Origin: Pycnopodia helianthoides
Taxonomy: Eukaryota > Echinodermata > Asteroidea > Forcipulatida > Asteriidae
DNA length: 64,000 nucleotides
Direction of reading: 5' to 3'
NCBI GenBank assembly: GCA_032158295.1
Contig: CM063256.1
Coordinates: 14,926,953 to 14,990,952 of the forward strand
Shown: positions 1-10,180 of the stretch, in pieces
Layout of the letters: each line of letters begins with the position of its first letter
How positions within the stretch are numbered: the stretch's first letter is position 1
Translations under genes and position numbers: made by a program
The notes under the pieces: model-generated
The model's input: only the letters and a program-made list of their open reading frames with translations
Database searches by the model: none
Told to the model about the DNA's origin: nothing

Positions 1-583
1 GTTCCTTTACGTTCTACTACTCAAAATAATATTTTTATTTTTATTTTTTTTTTAAATGGCCGGCCTGTGGATTGAGAATTTTTAAAACAAGGCTGGCACT
101 CTAAGGGTTAATATTAACTTAAGGGCCAATGTTAAAAAATGTCAATCTTTTTTAGAAATTATGGGTGCGTGGGTCAAAAGATATAACTGTTAATCAAAAT
201 TCAGTTTTCAATTCAAATAATAGATGGAACTGTGTGTGCAGATTCCGTTGTTATAAATGGTCAACCTTGTTTCAATGGTCGACCTCCACGCCCGATAGGG
301 GAGATGGCAAAGATTTTCTCTTCGGTTTCAACCCAAAAAGTTGCATGCTGAATGCCAGGAAAAGCTATTGAAAACTCCTGAGCTGGGAGAGAATTTGTTT
401 AAAATATCTGCATCATTTGAAGCATTACTCTGTTCTTCAGTATATAGGAAAATAGTCAGTCAATTTTTAAAAATCAAAATTTGGGGTGGGGTGGGTGACA
501 GTTTCGTAAAAAAATAGAATTTTTAAAATTTTTGATCTATCTGATTGGCCTCTTAGGTCAATGTAATTTGGACCATTTATGTC

Positions 584-668
584 GGACTAGTGACCAGATT
601 TGCTAAATTTTTACCACTTTCCTAAAGCATAACACACATTCTAAGAACGAAAATCTGGTCACTAGTCT
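584..668. repeat. Short inverted repeat with GGACTAGTGACCAGATTT ends
   Basis: The left end GGACTAGTGACCAGATTT is matched by AAATCTGGTCACTAGTCTT at the right end. This is an 85-bp fold-back unit, probably a tiny MITE of the ACTAGTC type that recurs at 5.74-5.84 kb. Confidence 0.6.
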
Positions 669-910
669 TACAAAAATAGACAAAATTGCATTAACTTAAG
701 ATAATTATGCACGCTTCTTTGTAACCCTCCAGTCTGCGACCGTTGGTCGGGAGGACGGAGGGGTTAACTCTGCCCCATGTGCTACGGTGCATTGTTTATT
801 TCGAACTCTGCAACTTGATAATTGCACCTGACGCACAGCGTGAGAAGTGTGCATGAAGTAACGAATCATGTAAATGTCTGTTTGAAATAAACAATGTGTT
901 GCATTGTCCA

Positions 911-1060
911 GGGAATGATTTCGTCCGGCGATTTTGCATAGCAAACAAATTTTGACTGAACTTGTTTTGTGCACACTGGATGCTACTATTGATTGAGTAG
1001 CAAATTATGAAATTTGATACATTTTGTGTAGCAATTTTGTATGATATACAAAGGAAATCG
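911..1060 (-). repeat. Dispersed repeat, GCTATGCAAA family
   Basis: The reverse complement of this stretch resembles 5352-5507 and 27221-27352. Shared blocks include TTTGCTACTCA, the GTGTGCACAAAA-type core, TTTGCTATGCAAAA and a TCATTCCCTG-type end. Confidence 0.6.
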
Positions 1061-2472
1061 CTCACTGCACCACAGCGAAAGGGGCAGATCCAACATGGCG
1101 CATAATACTGCAATGAAAGCGTCATTGTCAAGACGTAGTTACTTACAAGAAAGATTACACCACCCACCATGACCAAGTTCGTTCGCACAACCCAATATTT
1201 ACAAATATTGCCCTGTGCTCACGCTCAAGAAGGGTACCAGGCATTATCAACCACTTGTTAACAATTGGTCATTGTGCAACTTAAGATGCACCGAGCATGT
1301 TGATTGGCTGTTGTTCCATCTTCCATGTGGTACTGACCAATCTGGTCTTCTGATACAAACACTTGACATTCAGGCAACCAGAGTCTTTATACCGATGTTC
1401 AGAGTTTATCGAACCCAGTACATGACTATGTTTTTACGACTTTTTCTTGATTTTTTTACAAAAAATTAGGCTCATTTAAATAAAAGAAAAATTCTAAATA
1501 ACTCTTATGGTAGAAGCTAATTAATAAGACAAGCGGACAGTCAGCATTCCAATAATTTTGATCTTGGCCTTTTTAATGCTGGCATGCACAAGCCGTATCC
1601 CGTATGAACATTAATTTCCTTCGCAGTGAAGCCAAAGAAAGTTGCACATTACAAAAGTTTTAATGGTAAAGTTTTTAAGACATAGACAAATTCAAGTATA
1701 AATGATTAGGTCGAACCACATCATGCCCACACAATAAAAATACACTTTTGCAGTAAGATGCGACATCTTTTTTTCAAGGGGCAGATTTGTTATTTATACT
1801 TTGAATTGTTCAAAGTATAGATAAACTAATCTGGGACTAACTTGGAGACTCACTCACCTTCCAAACTAGTTGCGATAATCGTAACATGGTGCAAATTCAA
1901 TCCGCAATTTAATGCTTCTCATATTAAAGTTGGCACAAACAAAAAAGAAGTTTTCTTCCAATTGCCTCGAATATTATAGGTTACTAAGTAATGTGTAGTG
2001 AGTCTAAAATTATTGATGTCCGTTGCAAGACCCCACTGGAACACTCGTAAATTCAGCTCATTGCCGTTATCTGTACCTGAAATATGTTTATTGTTTACAA
2101 TAGCTTAATGCACTAATCAGATTGTTGCCAGAAATAAATATGCAGTCATACATTGTACACCATCTCACCAGCCGTACCACTTTTGTTAGATTCGGTTTAT
2201 TGTATAAACCCTACATTAGCTTGAATTATGTAGTTATTTACGAACAAGGTATTAAGCTCATTATGCACAGATTAACTTATACAAAAAACACAAGTAAAAT
2301 AATGAGTTGTGACACAACTCATTAGCGTTAAAACTGAGATCGCGAAGCAGGCTGCAGAATGTTTGGCTTGTGTGTGTATCGCAGTCTGTATCATTAGTTA
2401 CACAGTGGAGGTTGCTTTGTTGGCTTCTATGTTAGCTGGTGACGAACTAAAACATTTGATGAGATATTTCTG

Positions 2473-2636
2473 CAGGCCTGGAAGTACACGGAGGCCATGT
2501 CCTCTGTTTCCCTTGGTCTAGGCCCTGGTGCCCCTTCAAAAGTTTTCCATAGACTTTAAGATTTTCCAATGGAAGTAGTGCCCTTTGCAAAACGAAAAAA
2601 AGACCTTGTCCTCTCAAAGATGAAATTCCAAACCTG
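2473..2636 (+). repeat. Dispersed repeat, CAGGCCTGGAATT family
   Basis: The unit runs from GCAGGCCTGGAAG to GAAATTCCAAACCTG and contains ACACGGAGGCCATG, GGTGCCCCTTCAAAAG and CCTCTCAAAGATGAAATT. Close relatives occur at 7.24, 27.37 (inverted), 52.97 and 60.93 kb. The ends are short inverted repeats, so a MITE is likely. Confidence 0.7.
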
Positions 2637-3174
2637 TTTCTGTTGTGACAGAATAGAAACATCACCTTAGATGTTAAAAGAATTGTTCATAGAACTTTCA
2701 TCATTCAGTTCGGACATAATTTTTACTATAAATTGGCACTACAGGGTTAAAAGAAAATGTGTAAACTGATATTGCACGATTCATTATGTATAAAAGTAGT
2801 TTGGAAATGGTGTGTTACTACATTTGTACATTCAGAGTTTTTTTTAGTCTGCTTCAATATGGATAAATTTACCCACTTTTTCCCAAAGGTGTACACTTCC
2901 TGAAAAGACACAGTAAAAGGCGGGTTTGTCATACTTTTTGTCTGCGTGCCAGAGACAGACGCTAGTGGCCTATATTTTTTGCCCCCATTGTGTGTTCAAA
3001 ACTAGACCATACCTTAAAGGGGCCCTCAGCACATTTAATGATGCTGAAGAAACTAGTATAACCTTGAAAGTGTTGACCTTGAAGAGGGAGGGGTTAATAA
3101 GAGAACTGATTACACCAAGTTGGTCAAAGAAGAAAAGAGAGTGAGAGCACCTTAAACACCTATTTCTTGAGACA

Positions 3175-3348
3175 ATTGACCTTATGCATTGACGTCATCA
3201 CGCCGCCATCTTAGAGGTAAATTGGTGACAAAACAATGGAAAACGCCCATCTATGTACGCGAGGCGCACAGGATGGGCCAATGAGTAACCTTTTGACTTC
3301 TAACCGAGGGTGCCCTACTCGAATGACGTCATGTGCAAACGGTCTTAT
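3175..3348 (+). mobile_element. MITE-like element with ATTGACCTTATGCA ends
   Basis: The two ends are inverted repeats of the form GACCTTATGCAnTGACGTCAT. An opposite-orientation copy lies at 4985-5160, on the other side of the first two recognised NUP153 exons. No coding capacity is evident. Confidence 0.6.
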
Positions 3349-3632
3349 ACAACATGGGTTTATTAAATTAATTATGTTCTCTCTTTTTTTCTTTTTTTTC
3401 CCGACCCGACAAATTTTCTTAAAGGATGTCGATCATGTAGTTTTTTGTATTTTAATATCAAACTGGGCAGCGTTCTCCCATAACAGCCAAATTCTGTCCC
3501 AAGTGGTCCTGCTGGCTAGTTCATGGCTTCCAAACACTACATGTAAACCACAGACTTCACTGATTGTTCATATGGTTTTTAGACTCGGGTACCATACAAA
3601 TTGACAATGTAACCCAAAACCGCAAAAGATGT

Positions 3633-3692
3633 GGACCAGTAAAAAAAAAAAGCTGGTCCCGCCGGCCAGTCACAGAAAAAGTTAAGGGCAAA
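3633..3692 (-). repeat. Fragment related to the 31-bp minisatellite unit
   Basis: Read on the minus strand, this stretch contains TTGCCCTTAACTTTTTCTG followed by TGACTGGCCGGCGGGACCAG. The same order (GCCCTTAACG then GTGACTGGCCAGCAGGACCA) seeds the tandem array near 8.96 kb, so both appear to descend from one dispersed element. Confidence 0.5.
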
Positions 3693-3861
3693 TCGTGCAA
3701 ACACAGAGCATTCTGCACGGTATACTTGTTTAAGCTCTCCCAGAGTAGTTTTGCGGATTGATGAATCAATAATTGGTGAATCTCTAAGATTATTATCCAC
3801 ACAAGTCCTCATCATCCACTCTTCTTCCATGACGTGGCCAGGCTTGGATGAATTTAGTAGT

Positions 3862-4090
3862 TTAACCCTCCTACTGTCAGTGACTCTTGGCAACATTTTC
3901 CAGTGAGTTGACCAACCATTTGAAACCATTCGACTGCCAAGGTTGTGTACGGTGGCACAACTTTGCACAGAACTAACTGTGTACTGTGTACATGCATTCC
4001 CTCATGGTATCATATTTCAGGCTGGCATAGTTTATCCCTCATTCAAAACCACTAGAATGGTATTGAATGGTCAGACAGCAAGAGGGTTAA
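3862..4090 (+). mobile_element. MITE-like element, TTAACCCTCCTACTGTC family
   Basis: The element begins TTAACCCTCCTACTGTC and ends GACAGCAAGAGGGTTAA, giving imperfect terminal inverted repeats. Copies lie at 15839-16203 (with an internal duplication) and, more degenerate, at 26985-27180. Confidence 0.65.
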
Positions 4091-4261
4091 GCAAACTGAC
4101 CAGGCTTGGCGTTGGGGCTGGGTTCACGTTCTCATTTTTATTTTATGGATTCCAGATTTTATACATGTAGGTTCCATGCCTTGCTGAGCCTTTCCAACTG
4201 TCCAATGTGTTAAGAATGTTTTGCTTCATTCTGTTTATTTGTTTTCCTTTTCTTTTTGTAG

Positions 4262-4673
4262 TCATTCCTGGATCGAGTAAAAGATCTTGTTACTCCGTCA
4301 TGGCTATCAAACATGTGGGCCGGCAGCTCACCTGAAGAATCACCAAACCAACAACAGCAGCAATGTGTAAATCAACCAACCTCATCCATGAACTCCATCC
4401 CTCAGAGGCAAACTGTTTTCTCCCCCGATGATCGATACTTTAACCCAATCGAGATAGACTTGGTGCAGGAACCTGAGCCGAGGCCATTCGGAACGGGGGT
4501 GCGCAGAGTCACTGAACAAGGGGATGAGGGAGTAGTCACCACACCGGTACTTACACCCTTTGCTGGGCTGTCTGTGCCCGTGAGTACATCGACACCAGTA
4601 GATGTTGATGATGACGATGATGATGATGACGTGATTGAAGTAGATGCTGGTGAAGGACCATCAACCCAAAAAG
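4262..4673 (+). CDS. NUP153: NUP153 coding exon a (N-terminal region)
   Basis: The acceptor TTTTTGTAG opens the exon and AAAAAG/GTATTC closes it (phase 0 in, phase 1 out). It encodes SFLDRVKDLVTPSWLSNMWA, matching the Nup153 segment that contributes to nuclear envelope and pore targeting in vertebrates. An uninterrupted acidic run of about eight Asp follows near the end (GAT/GAC repeats, about 4606-4630). The frame stays open past the donor, but the next exon fits only in phase 1. Confidence 0.85.
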
Positions 4674-4867
4674 GTATTCCAAACTATTTGATCAAGTATT
4701 CATTAATACTATTTCTTATTCTTCAACGCTGTAGCCAACGGCCACAGCAGTATTCGAACTCGCTTGATTCGGACGTAGCCCAACATCTGATTGAAGTTAG
4801 TTCAAGGTTGATAACCCTTTCATTTAGTTTCTGGTTCTCTAATTCAATCCATTTTTTCTCCCAACAG

Positions 4868-4963
4868 ATGACGTTTCAAGTGTCGTATCATCACTGTATC
4901 CCAACCTGGATAAGTTTGAACACCAACAGAAACTTTCCGATTCCAATCTGGATGTTCTCTCTG
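4868..4963 (+). CDS. NUP153: NUP153 coding exon b
   Basis: This exon lies between CCAACAG and TCTCTG/GTAAGT, phase 1 to phase 1. The peptide is DDVSSVVSSLYPNLDKFEHQ followed by QKLSDSNLDVLS. It corresponds in place to the acidic and serine-rich stretch of vertebrate Nup153. The donor lies about 20 bases before a MITE at 4985. Confidence 0.8.
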
Positions 4964-4984
4964 GTAAGTTTGAACAGTTTGTTC

Positions 4985-5160
4985 ATAGACCTTATGCACA
5001 TGTCGTCATTTGAGTAGGGCGCCCTCGGCTAGAGGTCAAAAGAAGGTAGCTTATTGGCTCATCCTGTGCGCCGCGCGTACAAAGGTGTGCGTTTCCATTG
5101 TGTCATCATTGTTTTTACCCCTAAGATGGTGGCGTGATGACGTCAGTGCATAAGGTCTAT
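4985..5160 (-). mobile_element. MITE-like element, inverted copy of 3175-3348
   Basis: The ends ATAGACCTTATGCAC and GTGCATAAGGTCTAT are inverted repeats. The interior (GTAGGGCGCCCTCGG, AAGATGGTGGCGTGATGACG) is the reverse complement of the copy at 3.2 kb. Confidence 0.65.
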
Positions 5161-5214
5161 TGTGGTCCTAACCTGCCATGATATTCTTCCTACTTTAGTC
5201 TGATTTCTTATTAG

Positions 5215-5557
5215 TTTGCACTCAGAAAAATCAGCAAAATTGGTTTTGTTTTTTAAGGTAACCAGCCAAAATACCTTGTCACATGTACCATCTGTAACTG
5301 GTTTCATGCTGAGTTTTGCTGAGCAGATTGCTAAGCAAAAACGGTGAACACTTTCCCTTGTATAGCATAGCAGAATGCTGCTCAAACTGTATCTGTTGCT
5401 ATTCAAAGATCATCATTTGCTACTCAGTATCGGCATTCAGTGTGCACAAAATCTGTTCAGTCAAAATATTTTGCTATGCAAAAGTGCCGGGTTAAATCGT
5501 TCCCTGCAGAAAATTGTTTAGCAAAATTGTCTGCTTAAGCAGCTCTTTGAAATGTAT
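5215..5557. repeat. Composite repeat: GCTTAAGCAGCTCT family interrupted by the GCTATGCAAA family
   Basis: The flanks (GGTAACCAGCCAAAAT, GCTGAGTTTTGCTGAGCAGA and GCTTAAGCAGCTCTTTGAAA) match the family seen at 28.1, 29.1 and 62.1 kb. The middle (about 5352-5507) matches the 0.9 and 27.2 kb repeat. This looks like one element inserted into another. Confidence 0.5.
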
Positions 5558-5740
5558 CGGAAAAGTGGACCTTGAGCAGGTATGTGTGCAATCATACAAA
5601 CCTACGTATTTACCCTTTGGGACAGTTCATGTTCAGATATTATGATTACCTCGATATACCCTATTGCATTGGGGCTCGAATTTGGCTTCCACTCCAGCTC
5701 AAAATAGTCACTGTACCACAAATGTTTTTACAAAACTCTT

Positions 5741-5840
5741 CCTAACTTAGGACTAGTCATAGGCAATGCTAAGAGATGGGACTAGTCTTAAGTTAAGACC
5801 AGTTTACTGGTCCTAACTTCAGATAAGACTAGTCTTATCT
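5741..5840. repeat. ACTAGTC palindromic repeat
   Basis: CTTAGGACTAGTCATAG, GGGACTAGTCTTAAG and GATAAGACTAGTCTTATC follow one another and can fold back on each other. This is a short MITE-like palindrome inside a NUP153 intron. Confidence 0.6.
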
Positions 5841-6086
5841 CTTTGTGAAATCGGCCCCAGAATCAAAATGAGACAAAAACTTTGCTGACACAGTTGAAAC
5901 ATGCATTATCTGAACAGGCACTAACGCATGGTAGAAGATTTATCTAATTTTTCTTTGTGGGTATTATGTATACTACGTTACTCAACAGAATTGAAAAGTA
6001 CTTATCAGACTCAAATCAACATTTGGACATATTTTATTATTATTTTGTCTATACATTACACAGTGAGGTATTGTTAGTCAATTGAG

Positions 6087-6175
6087 AAAAACAAGACTGC
6101 CGGACTTGTCCGGTCGTGAGTTTACAGGCCCGACGCTAAAATCACTGGCCTTGTGCTTGCCATCCAGAGTAAAAT
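6087..6175 (+). repeat. Dispersed repeat (copy of 15742-15829, opposite orientation)
   Basis: Shared blocks are AACAAGACTGCCGGACTTGT, TAAAATCACTGGCCTT and CATCCAGAGTAAA; the 15.7 kb copy carries their reverse complements. Confidence 0.5.
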
Positions 6176-6293
6176 TGGAGCCCTGTGAATGCTTCCAGAA
6201 CAACATCGAATAGCATTGAGAGATGAGTCTGTTAAAAGGAGCAGCCTAGGTTGAATCTAATCCGTTAAACCACGTTTGTTTTTCGATGCCTAG

Positions 6294-6469
6294 ATCTTGG
6301 TCACAGAAGTACCCCGAGGCCGTCCACCAGCTTGTGGTCTCACACACCCTCGGGCCAGCAGGCAACGACGCGGGCAAGGCCAGCGTCGCCGTTTAGCCGA
6401 CCTCAGCAGCCTGCGATCAGTACACGGAAGCCATCGTTCAACACGAGTTACTTTGGTACTCCTAGAGGG
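6294..6469 (+). CDS. NUP153: NUP153 coding exon c
   Basis: The acceptor is GATGCCTAG and the donor is AGAGGG/GTAAGC, phase 1 to phase 0. The peptide includes TSLWSHTPSGQQ and RKPSFNTSYFGTPRG. The order SLWS...KPxFN...FGT is conserved with vertebrate Nup153, which supports the frame strongly. Confidence 0.88.
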
Positions 6470-7068
6470 GTAAGCACACACGATGGGGCAGAATTTCAAA
6501 ACCCGCATCTTATTTCTCCGAATTTTTTCCTGATTTCTCATAACCTCCCTGAGCCTTCAAATTTTCTTGAAAGAAGTAAAGTGGTCACCGAAGGGAGAAA
6601 GAAATTGCCCACATTGTTTCCAAACCGGTAGTTTGGTGTTTATTGGGATGCACAGAGTCTGTAAACCTCCTCTAAATTGTAACAGCTGGGGGGTGGGGGG
6701 ACCAAGGCTCGCAAGCTGTTTCAGGAATTTCTACAAATCTCATCCCTTTTCATAACAGTGTCAAAATTTGCTGTAAACTTAAAAAATAAGTCTCCATATT
6801 TCACTCTTAAATAAAGTAAAAAGTGAGGTGTCAGAATTCAAAATAGGGTGTTAAGTAGACACACACGCACTCATCTTTCATAAACCCTGGTGTGCGGCTG
6901 GACGGTAATATTTCAAAAATAAGAGGGTACATGATTCAATGAGTTTAACATGCTGGGAAACATTCTCAAGTACCAAATAACTCGCAGTTTCAACATGTCT
7001 GAAATTTCTTTGGTAAGTAGTGTTTTTTTTTTTATCAAACTTGTTCTTTTCTCTGTCGTTGATTTCAG
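6470..7068 (+). other. NUP153 intron without recognised features
   Basis: This is AT-rich intronic sequence with a T-run and the polypyrimidine tract before the next exon. I see no element or exon in it. Confidence 0.6.
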
Positions 7069-7191
7069 AGTGTAAAGACATCAATGGACTCCTCTACTTC
7101 ATCACCCTTCTACGCAGGGAGGACAACGTTTGGTGGGTCATCATCTATGAGGTCAACGACCTCTAAGAGACCAAGGACCTCACCCTATGAG
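7069..7191 (+). CDS. NUP153: NUP153 coding exon d
   Basis: The exon lies between GATTTCAG and TATGAG/GTAAAC and is 41 codons, phase 0 to 0. It encodes SSPFYAGRTTFGGSSSMRST, equivalent to the SPFYPGKTTYGG block of vertebrate Nup153. Confidence 0.92.
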
Positions 7192-7242
7192 GTAAACATC
7201 TTCGGACTTGGAAGAGGCAACTGAGGTGTACACAGTACACCC

Positions 7243-7378
7243 TAGGCCTGGAATTACATGGAGCCCATGGCGTCTGTTGCTCCCTGTTTCCCATTGTTGA
7301 CTTTAAGATTTCAAATGGAAGTGCTCTTTGCAAAATTAAGATGGCCTTGCCCTCTCAAAGATGAATTGCCAGGCCTGC
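7243..7378 (+). repeat. Dispersed repeat, CAGGCCTGGAATT family
   Basis: The copy runs from TAGGCCTGGAATTACATGG to GATGAATTGCCAGGCCTG and contains CCTTGCCCTCTCAAAGATGA. It is slightly shorter than the 2.47 kb copy. Confidence 0.7.
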
Positions 7379-7718
7379 ACCCATTTCATCCCAAAGCCTT
7401 CTTGGTCTAGTACCCTTTATTTGTGGTGGTGATAATAAATCTATTATTCCTGTTTTTAAGAGGGATCAGCCTAGTGTTGCTTCCTTGCTTTGTTTAAGTT
7501 GAATCGAAGTAAGTAAAATGGCTTCGACTTGACAAAGGCCTTGGTTTTGGTGTAGCATTTATTTGCTAAAAAGAAAAGACATTTGTGTCGTTCCAAAGAT
7601 GCATCTCTGAAACTACATCGCTTAACTGAAAAGTACAAAATTCAGTTAAACGTTCATCTTGGTAACCTTGTAAAAAAATCAGCATTTCAATCAAAGTTTT
7701 CCTTTTATCCCATCCAAG

Positions 7719-7901
7719 ATTCACCTCCCAATCAAGCGTTCTGTTCGTCCGAGGTTAGCCAAGCCAGCTGATGAGAGCGACATGGGAATCACAAGCAATA
7801 CTGCCAAGAGGATTCTAGATACCTTAGAGAAGATGTCCACTCCGCTCTCCGACGCCAAGAGAATACCCCTATCACCATCCTCAATACCTCTTGCTTTTAC
7901 T
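7719..7901 (+). CDS. NUP153: NUP153 coding exon e (conserved AKRIL / DAKRIP motif)
   Basis: The acceptor is TCCCATCCAAG and the donor is TTTACT/GTAAGA; 61 codons, phase 0 to 0. The peptide has KRSVRPRLAKP, then MGITSNTAKRILDTLEKMST and PLSDAKRIPLSPSSIPLAFT. The vertebrate protein has the same order (TSSTARRILQSLEKM, PLADAKRIP), so identity is firm. The last ~60 bases and the donor are repeated eight more times downstream (see the minisatellite). Confidence 0.95.
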
Positions 7902-8845
7902 GTAAGATTGATTCCTCTATGTTTGTTTCATTCATTCATTCATGTACTCTGCTTTCTGACGCCAAGAGAATACCCCTATCACCATCCTCAATACCTCTTG
8001 CTTTTACTGTAAGATTGATTCCTCTGTGTTCGTTTCATTCATTCATTCATTCATGTACTCCTCTTTCTGACGCCAAGAGAATACCCCTATCACCATCCTC
8101 AATACCTCTTGCTTTTACTGTAAGATTGATTCCTCTGTGTTCGTTTCATTCATTCATTCATTCATTCATGTACTCCTCTTTCTGACGCCAAGAGAATACC
8201 CCTATCACCATCCTCAATACCTCTTGCTTTTACTGTAAGATTGATTCCTCTATGTTTGTTTCATTCATTCATTCATGTACTCTGCTTTCTGACGCCAAGA
8301 GAATACCCCTATCACCATCCTCAATACCTCTTGCTTTTACTGTAAGATTGATTCCTCTGTGTTCGTTTCATTCATTCATTCATTCATTCATGTACTCCTC
8401 TTTCCGACGCCAAAAGAATACCCCTATCACCATCCTCAATACCTCTTGCTTTTACTGTAAGATTGATTCCTCTGTGTTTGTTTCATTCATTCATTCATTC
8501 ATGTACTCCTCTTTCTGACGCCAAGAGAATACCCCTATCACCATCCTCAATACCTCTTGCTTTTACTGTAAGATTGATTCCTCTGTGTTCGTTTCATTCA
8601 TTCATTCATTCATGTACTCCTCTTTCCGACGCCAAGAGAATACCCCTATCACCATCCTCAATACCTCTTGCTTTTACTGTAAGATTGATTCCTCTGTGTT
8701 CGTTTCATTCATTCATTCATTCATTCATGTACTCCTCTTTCCGACGCCAAGAGAATACCCCTATCACCATCCTCAATACCTCTTGCTTTTACTGTAAGAT
8801 TGATTCCTCTGTGTTCGTTTCATTCATTTATTCATTCATGTACAA
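7840..8845 (+). repeat. Minisatellite made of an exon 3' end plus its splice donor (9 copies)
   Basis: The unit contains CTCC(G/T)CT(C/T)(C/T)GACGCC, the codons for DAKRIPLSPSSIPLAFT, the donor GTAAGA and an intron start ending in a TTCA microsatellite. GACGCC recurs at 7851, 7958, 8069, 8184, 8291, 8406, 8517, 8628 and 8743. The spacings are 107, 111 or 115 bases, differing only in the number of TTCA tetramers. Copy 1 is the genuine end of NUP153 exon e; the other eight are intronic. Each keeps an intact ACTGTAAGATTGATT donor (GT at 7902, 8009, 8120, 8235, 8342, 8457, 8568, 8679, 8794). The copies are nearly identical, so the expansion is probably recent. Confidence 0.97.
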
Positions 8846-8929
8846 GTCTTACTGGATGGTTTGGGTGTTTATTTTTGACACAGCCTATTAACCAATATCC
8901 ACCCAACTGTTGGGGAATCGTCTTGAAGT

Positions 8930-9345
8930 TTCATATCAGGGTTTTGCCCTTAACGTTTTTAGTGACTGGCCAGCAGGACCAGTTAGTTATTAGTGACTGG
9001 CCAGCAGGACCAGTTAGTTTTTAGTGACTGGCCAGCAGGACCAGTTATTTATTAGTGACTGGCCAGCAGGACCAGTTAGTTATTAGTGACTGGCCAGCAG
9101 GACCAGTTAGTTATTAGTGACTAGCCAGCAGGGCCAGGTAGTTGTTTGTGACTGGCCAGCAGGGCCAGTTAGTTATTAGTGACTAGCCAGCAGGGCCAGG
9201 TAGTTGTTTGTGACTGGCCAGCAGGGCCAGGTAGTTTTTAGTGACTGGCCAGCAGGTCCAGGACCTTTATGAGATTTCATATCAGGGTTTGCCCTTAACG
9301 TCTTCAGTGACTGGCCAGCAGGACCAGTTAATTTGTCATTTCACT
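8930..9345 (+). repeat. 31-bp minisatellite (GTGACTGGCCAGCAGGACCA) within a dispersed element
   Basis: GTGACTGGCC-type starts recur every 31 bases at 8962, 8993, 9024, 9055, 9086, 9117, 9148, 9179, 9210 and 9241, with a solitary copy at 9308. The copies fall into a GGACCAGTTAGTTATTA class and a GGGCCAGGTAGTTGTTT class. CATATCAGGGTTTTGCCCTT flanks both sides, so the array sits inside a duplicated dispersed element (see 3633-3692). Confidence 0.9.
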
Positions 9346-9899
9346 AGTCCAACAGCTTTTTCGCTAGTCGTTATTTCTAATGAAAAAGATGCTTCTTTTC
9401 AACACTGAACCAGCCAGCCCGACCAGTTAAAGTTTGACTGGCACTCAGGTGTTTCAACTAGCATTGAAAGAATGTGTTACATCCATGTGATACAGAAGAT
9501 TCAGGCATTCATTTCACTCAGAAACTGTAGGATTTTGTAATTATTAATATGCGGGAAAGGTTTAAGCTTATATTTGAACGAGCATATTTTGATTTAGGTT
9601 GAAATGTATGCCAAAATGCTAGTTATGCAACTTGTTTCTTTCTGGTGAATAGTATGTTTATTTTGTTGGCAGTTTTTTCGTCAAACATGCAAAAGTAGTT
9701 TGTATTTTTTCTCTGCATTGTTTTGGTTGTTTTTTATATTGTGCAGTAGATTTGTATTCATATAGGTATTCTGCTATTATTATTAGTTGAACTGTAAGGC
9801 TTATTCACTAGATTTATCTTAAGGTCATTTATTTTTCACAATGTTCAAATTCCATCTATTTGGCTTTAATTGATTGTTTTCTCCCGCCCTTACGCACAG
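9346..9899 (+). other. AT-rich NUP153 intron segment
   Basis: Apart from a GACCAGTTAAAG remnant of the adjacent repeat near 9.43 kb, I see no features before the acceptor TTACGCACAG. Confidence 0.5.
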
Positions 9900-10180
9900 T
9901 CAAGCCGAACCCCCAGGCCAAGGCCTTCATCGTCCCCGCAGCGCTCCGTCGGCCTGAGCCACAGCAGTGTTAAAATTCCAGGCCCACCAGTCTCTGGGTA
10001 TAACACTCCTCGTACGGTTAGCATTACGCCCAACAGGCAACCACCTTTGGCTGCCTCTGCTGAGTTACCAAAGAAAGCGACGCCCTCCACCTCCAAGCCG
10101 TCGCGGGAAGAGACGGTAATATCAAACCCACAGAGCAGTGTGCCTGTTCCGACACCAGCATTCACTGGATTCTTTTCCAA
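9900..10180 (+). CDS. NUP153: NUP153 coding exon f
   Basis: The acceptor is TACGCACAG and the donor is TCCAA/GTGAGT, phase 0 to 2. The peptide is Ser/Pro-rich and basic (SSRTPRPRPSSSPQRSVGL, GYNTPRTVSITPNRQPPL, PTPAFTGFFSK). It occupies the place of the vertebrate segment between the DAKRIP motif and the GGKMRR block. Confidence 0.88.

Larger units (their letters stand above)
1..4261. other. Region upstream of the first recognised NUP153 exon
   Basis: I see no exon here that I can support. The first recognised NUP153 exon starts in phase 0 and lacks the initiator methionine and the extreme N-terminus, so a short first coding exon should lie in this stretch or beyond the left edge. The recognisable content is dispersed short repeats, listed separately. 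Open reading frames in this stretch are short, and those around 3.2-3.6 kb lie partly in repeat sequence. Confidence 0.5.

Noticed and set aside
3236..3604. 122-codon + strand open frame
   Set aside because: It starts inside a MITE copy and runs through low-complexity T-rich sequence; no splice or protein support.
4739..4812. Possible extra NUP153 exon reading SNSLDSDVAQHLIEVSSR
   Set aside because: It looks protein-like and has an acceptor, but its phase does not fit the donor at 4673, whereas the exon at 4868 fits directly. It could be an alternative exon only if another donor is used.
7782..8891. Several open frames with FHSFIHS and DAKRIP repeats
   Set aside because: They are read-throughs of the exon-derived minisatellite, not separate genes; the NUP153 exon ends at 7901.
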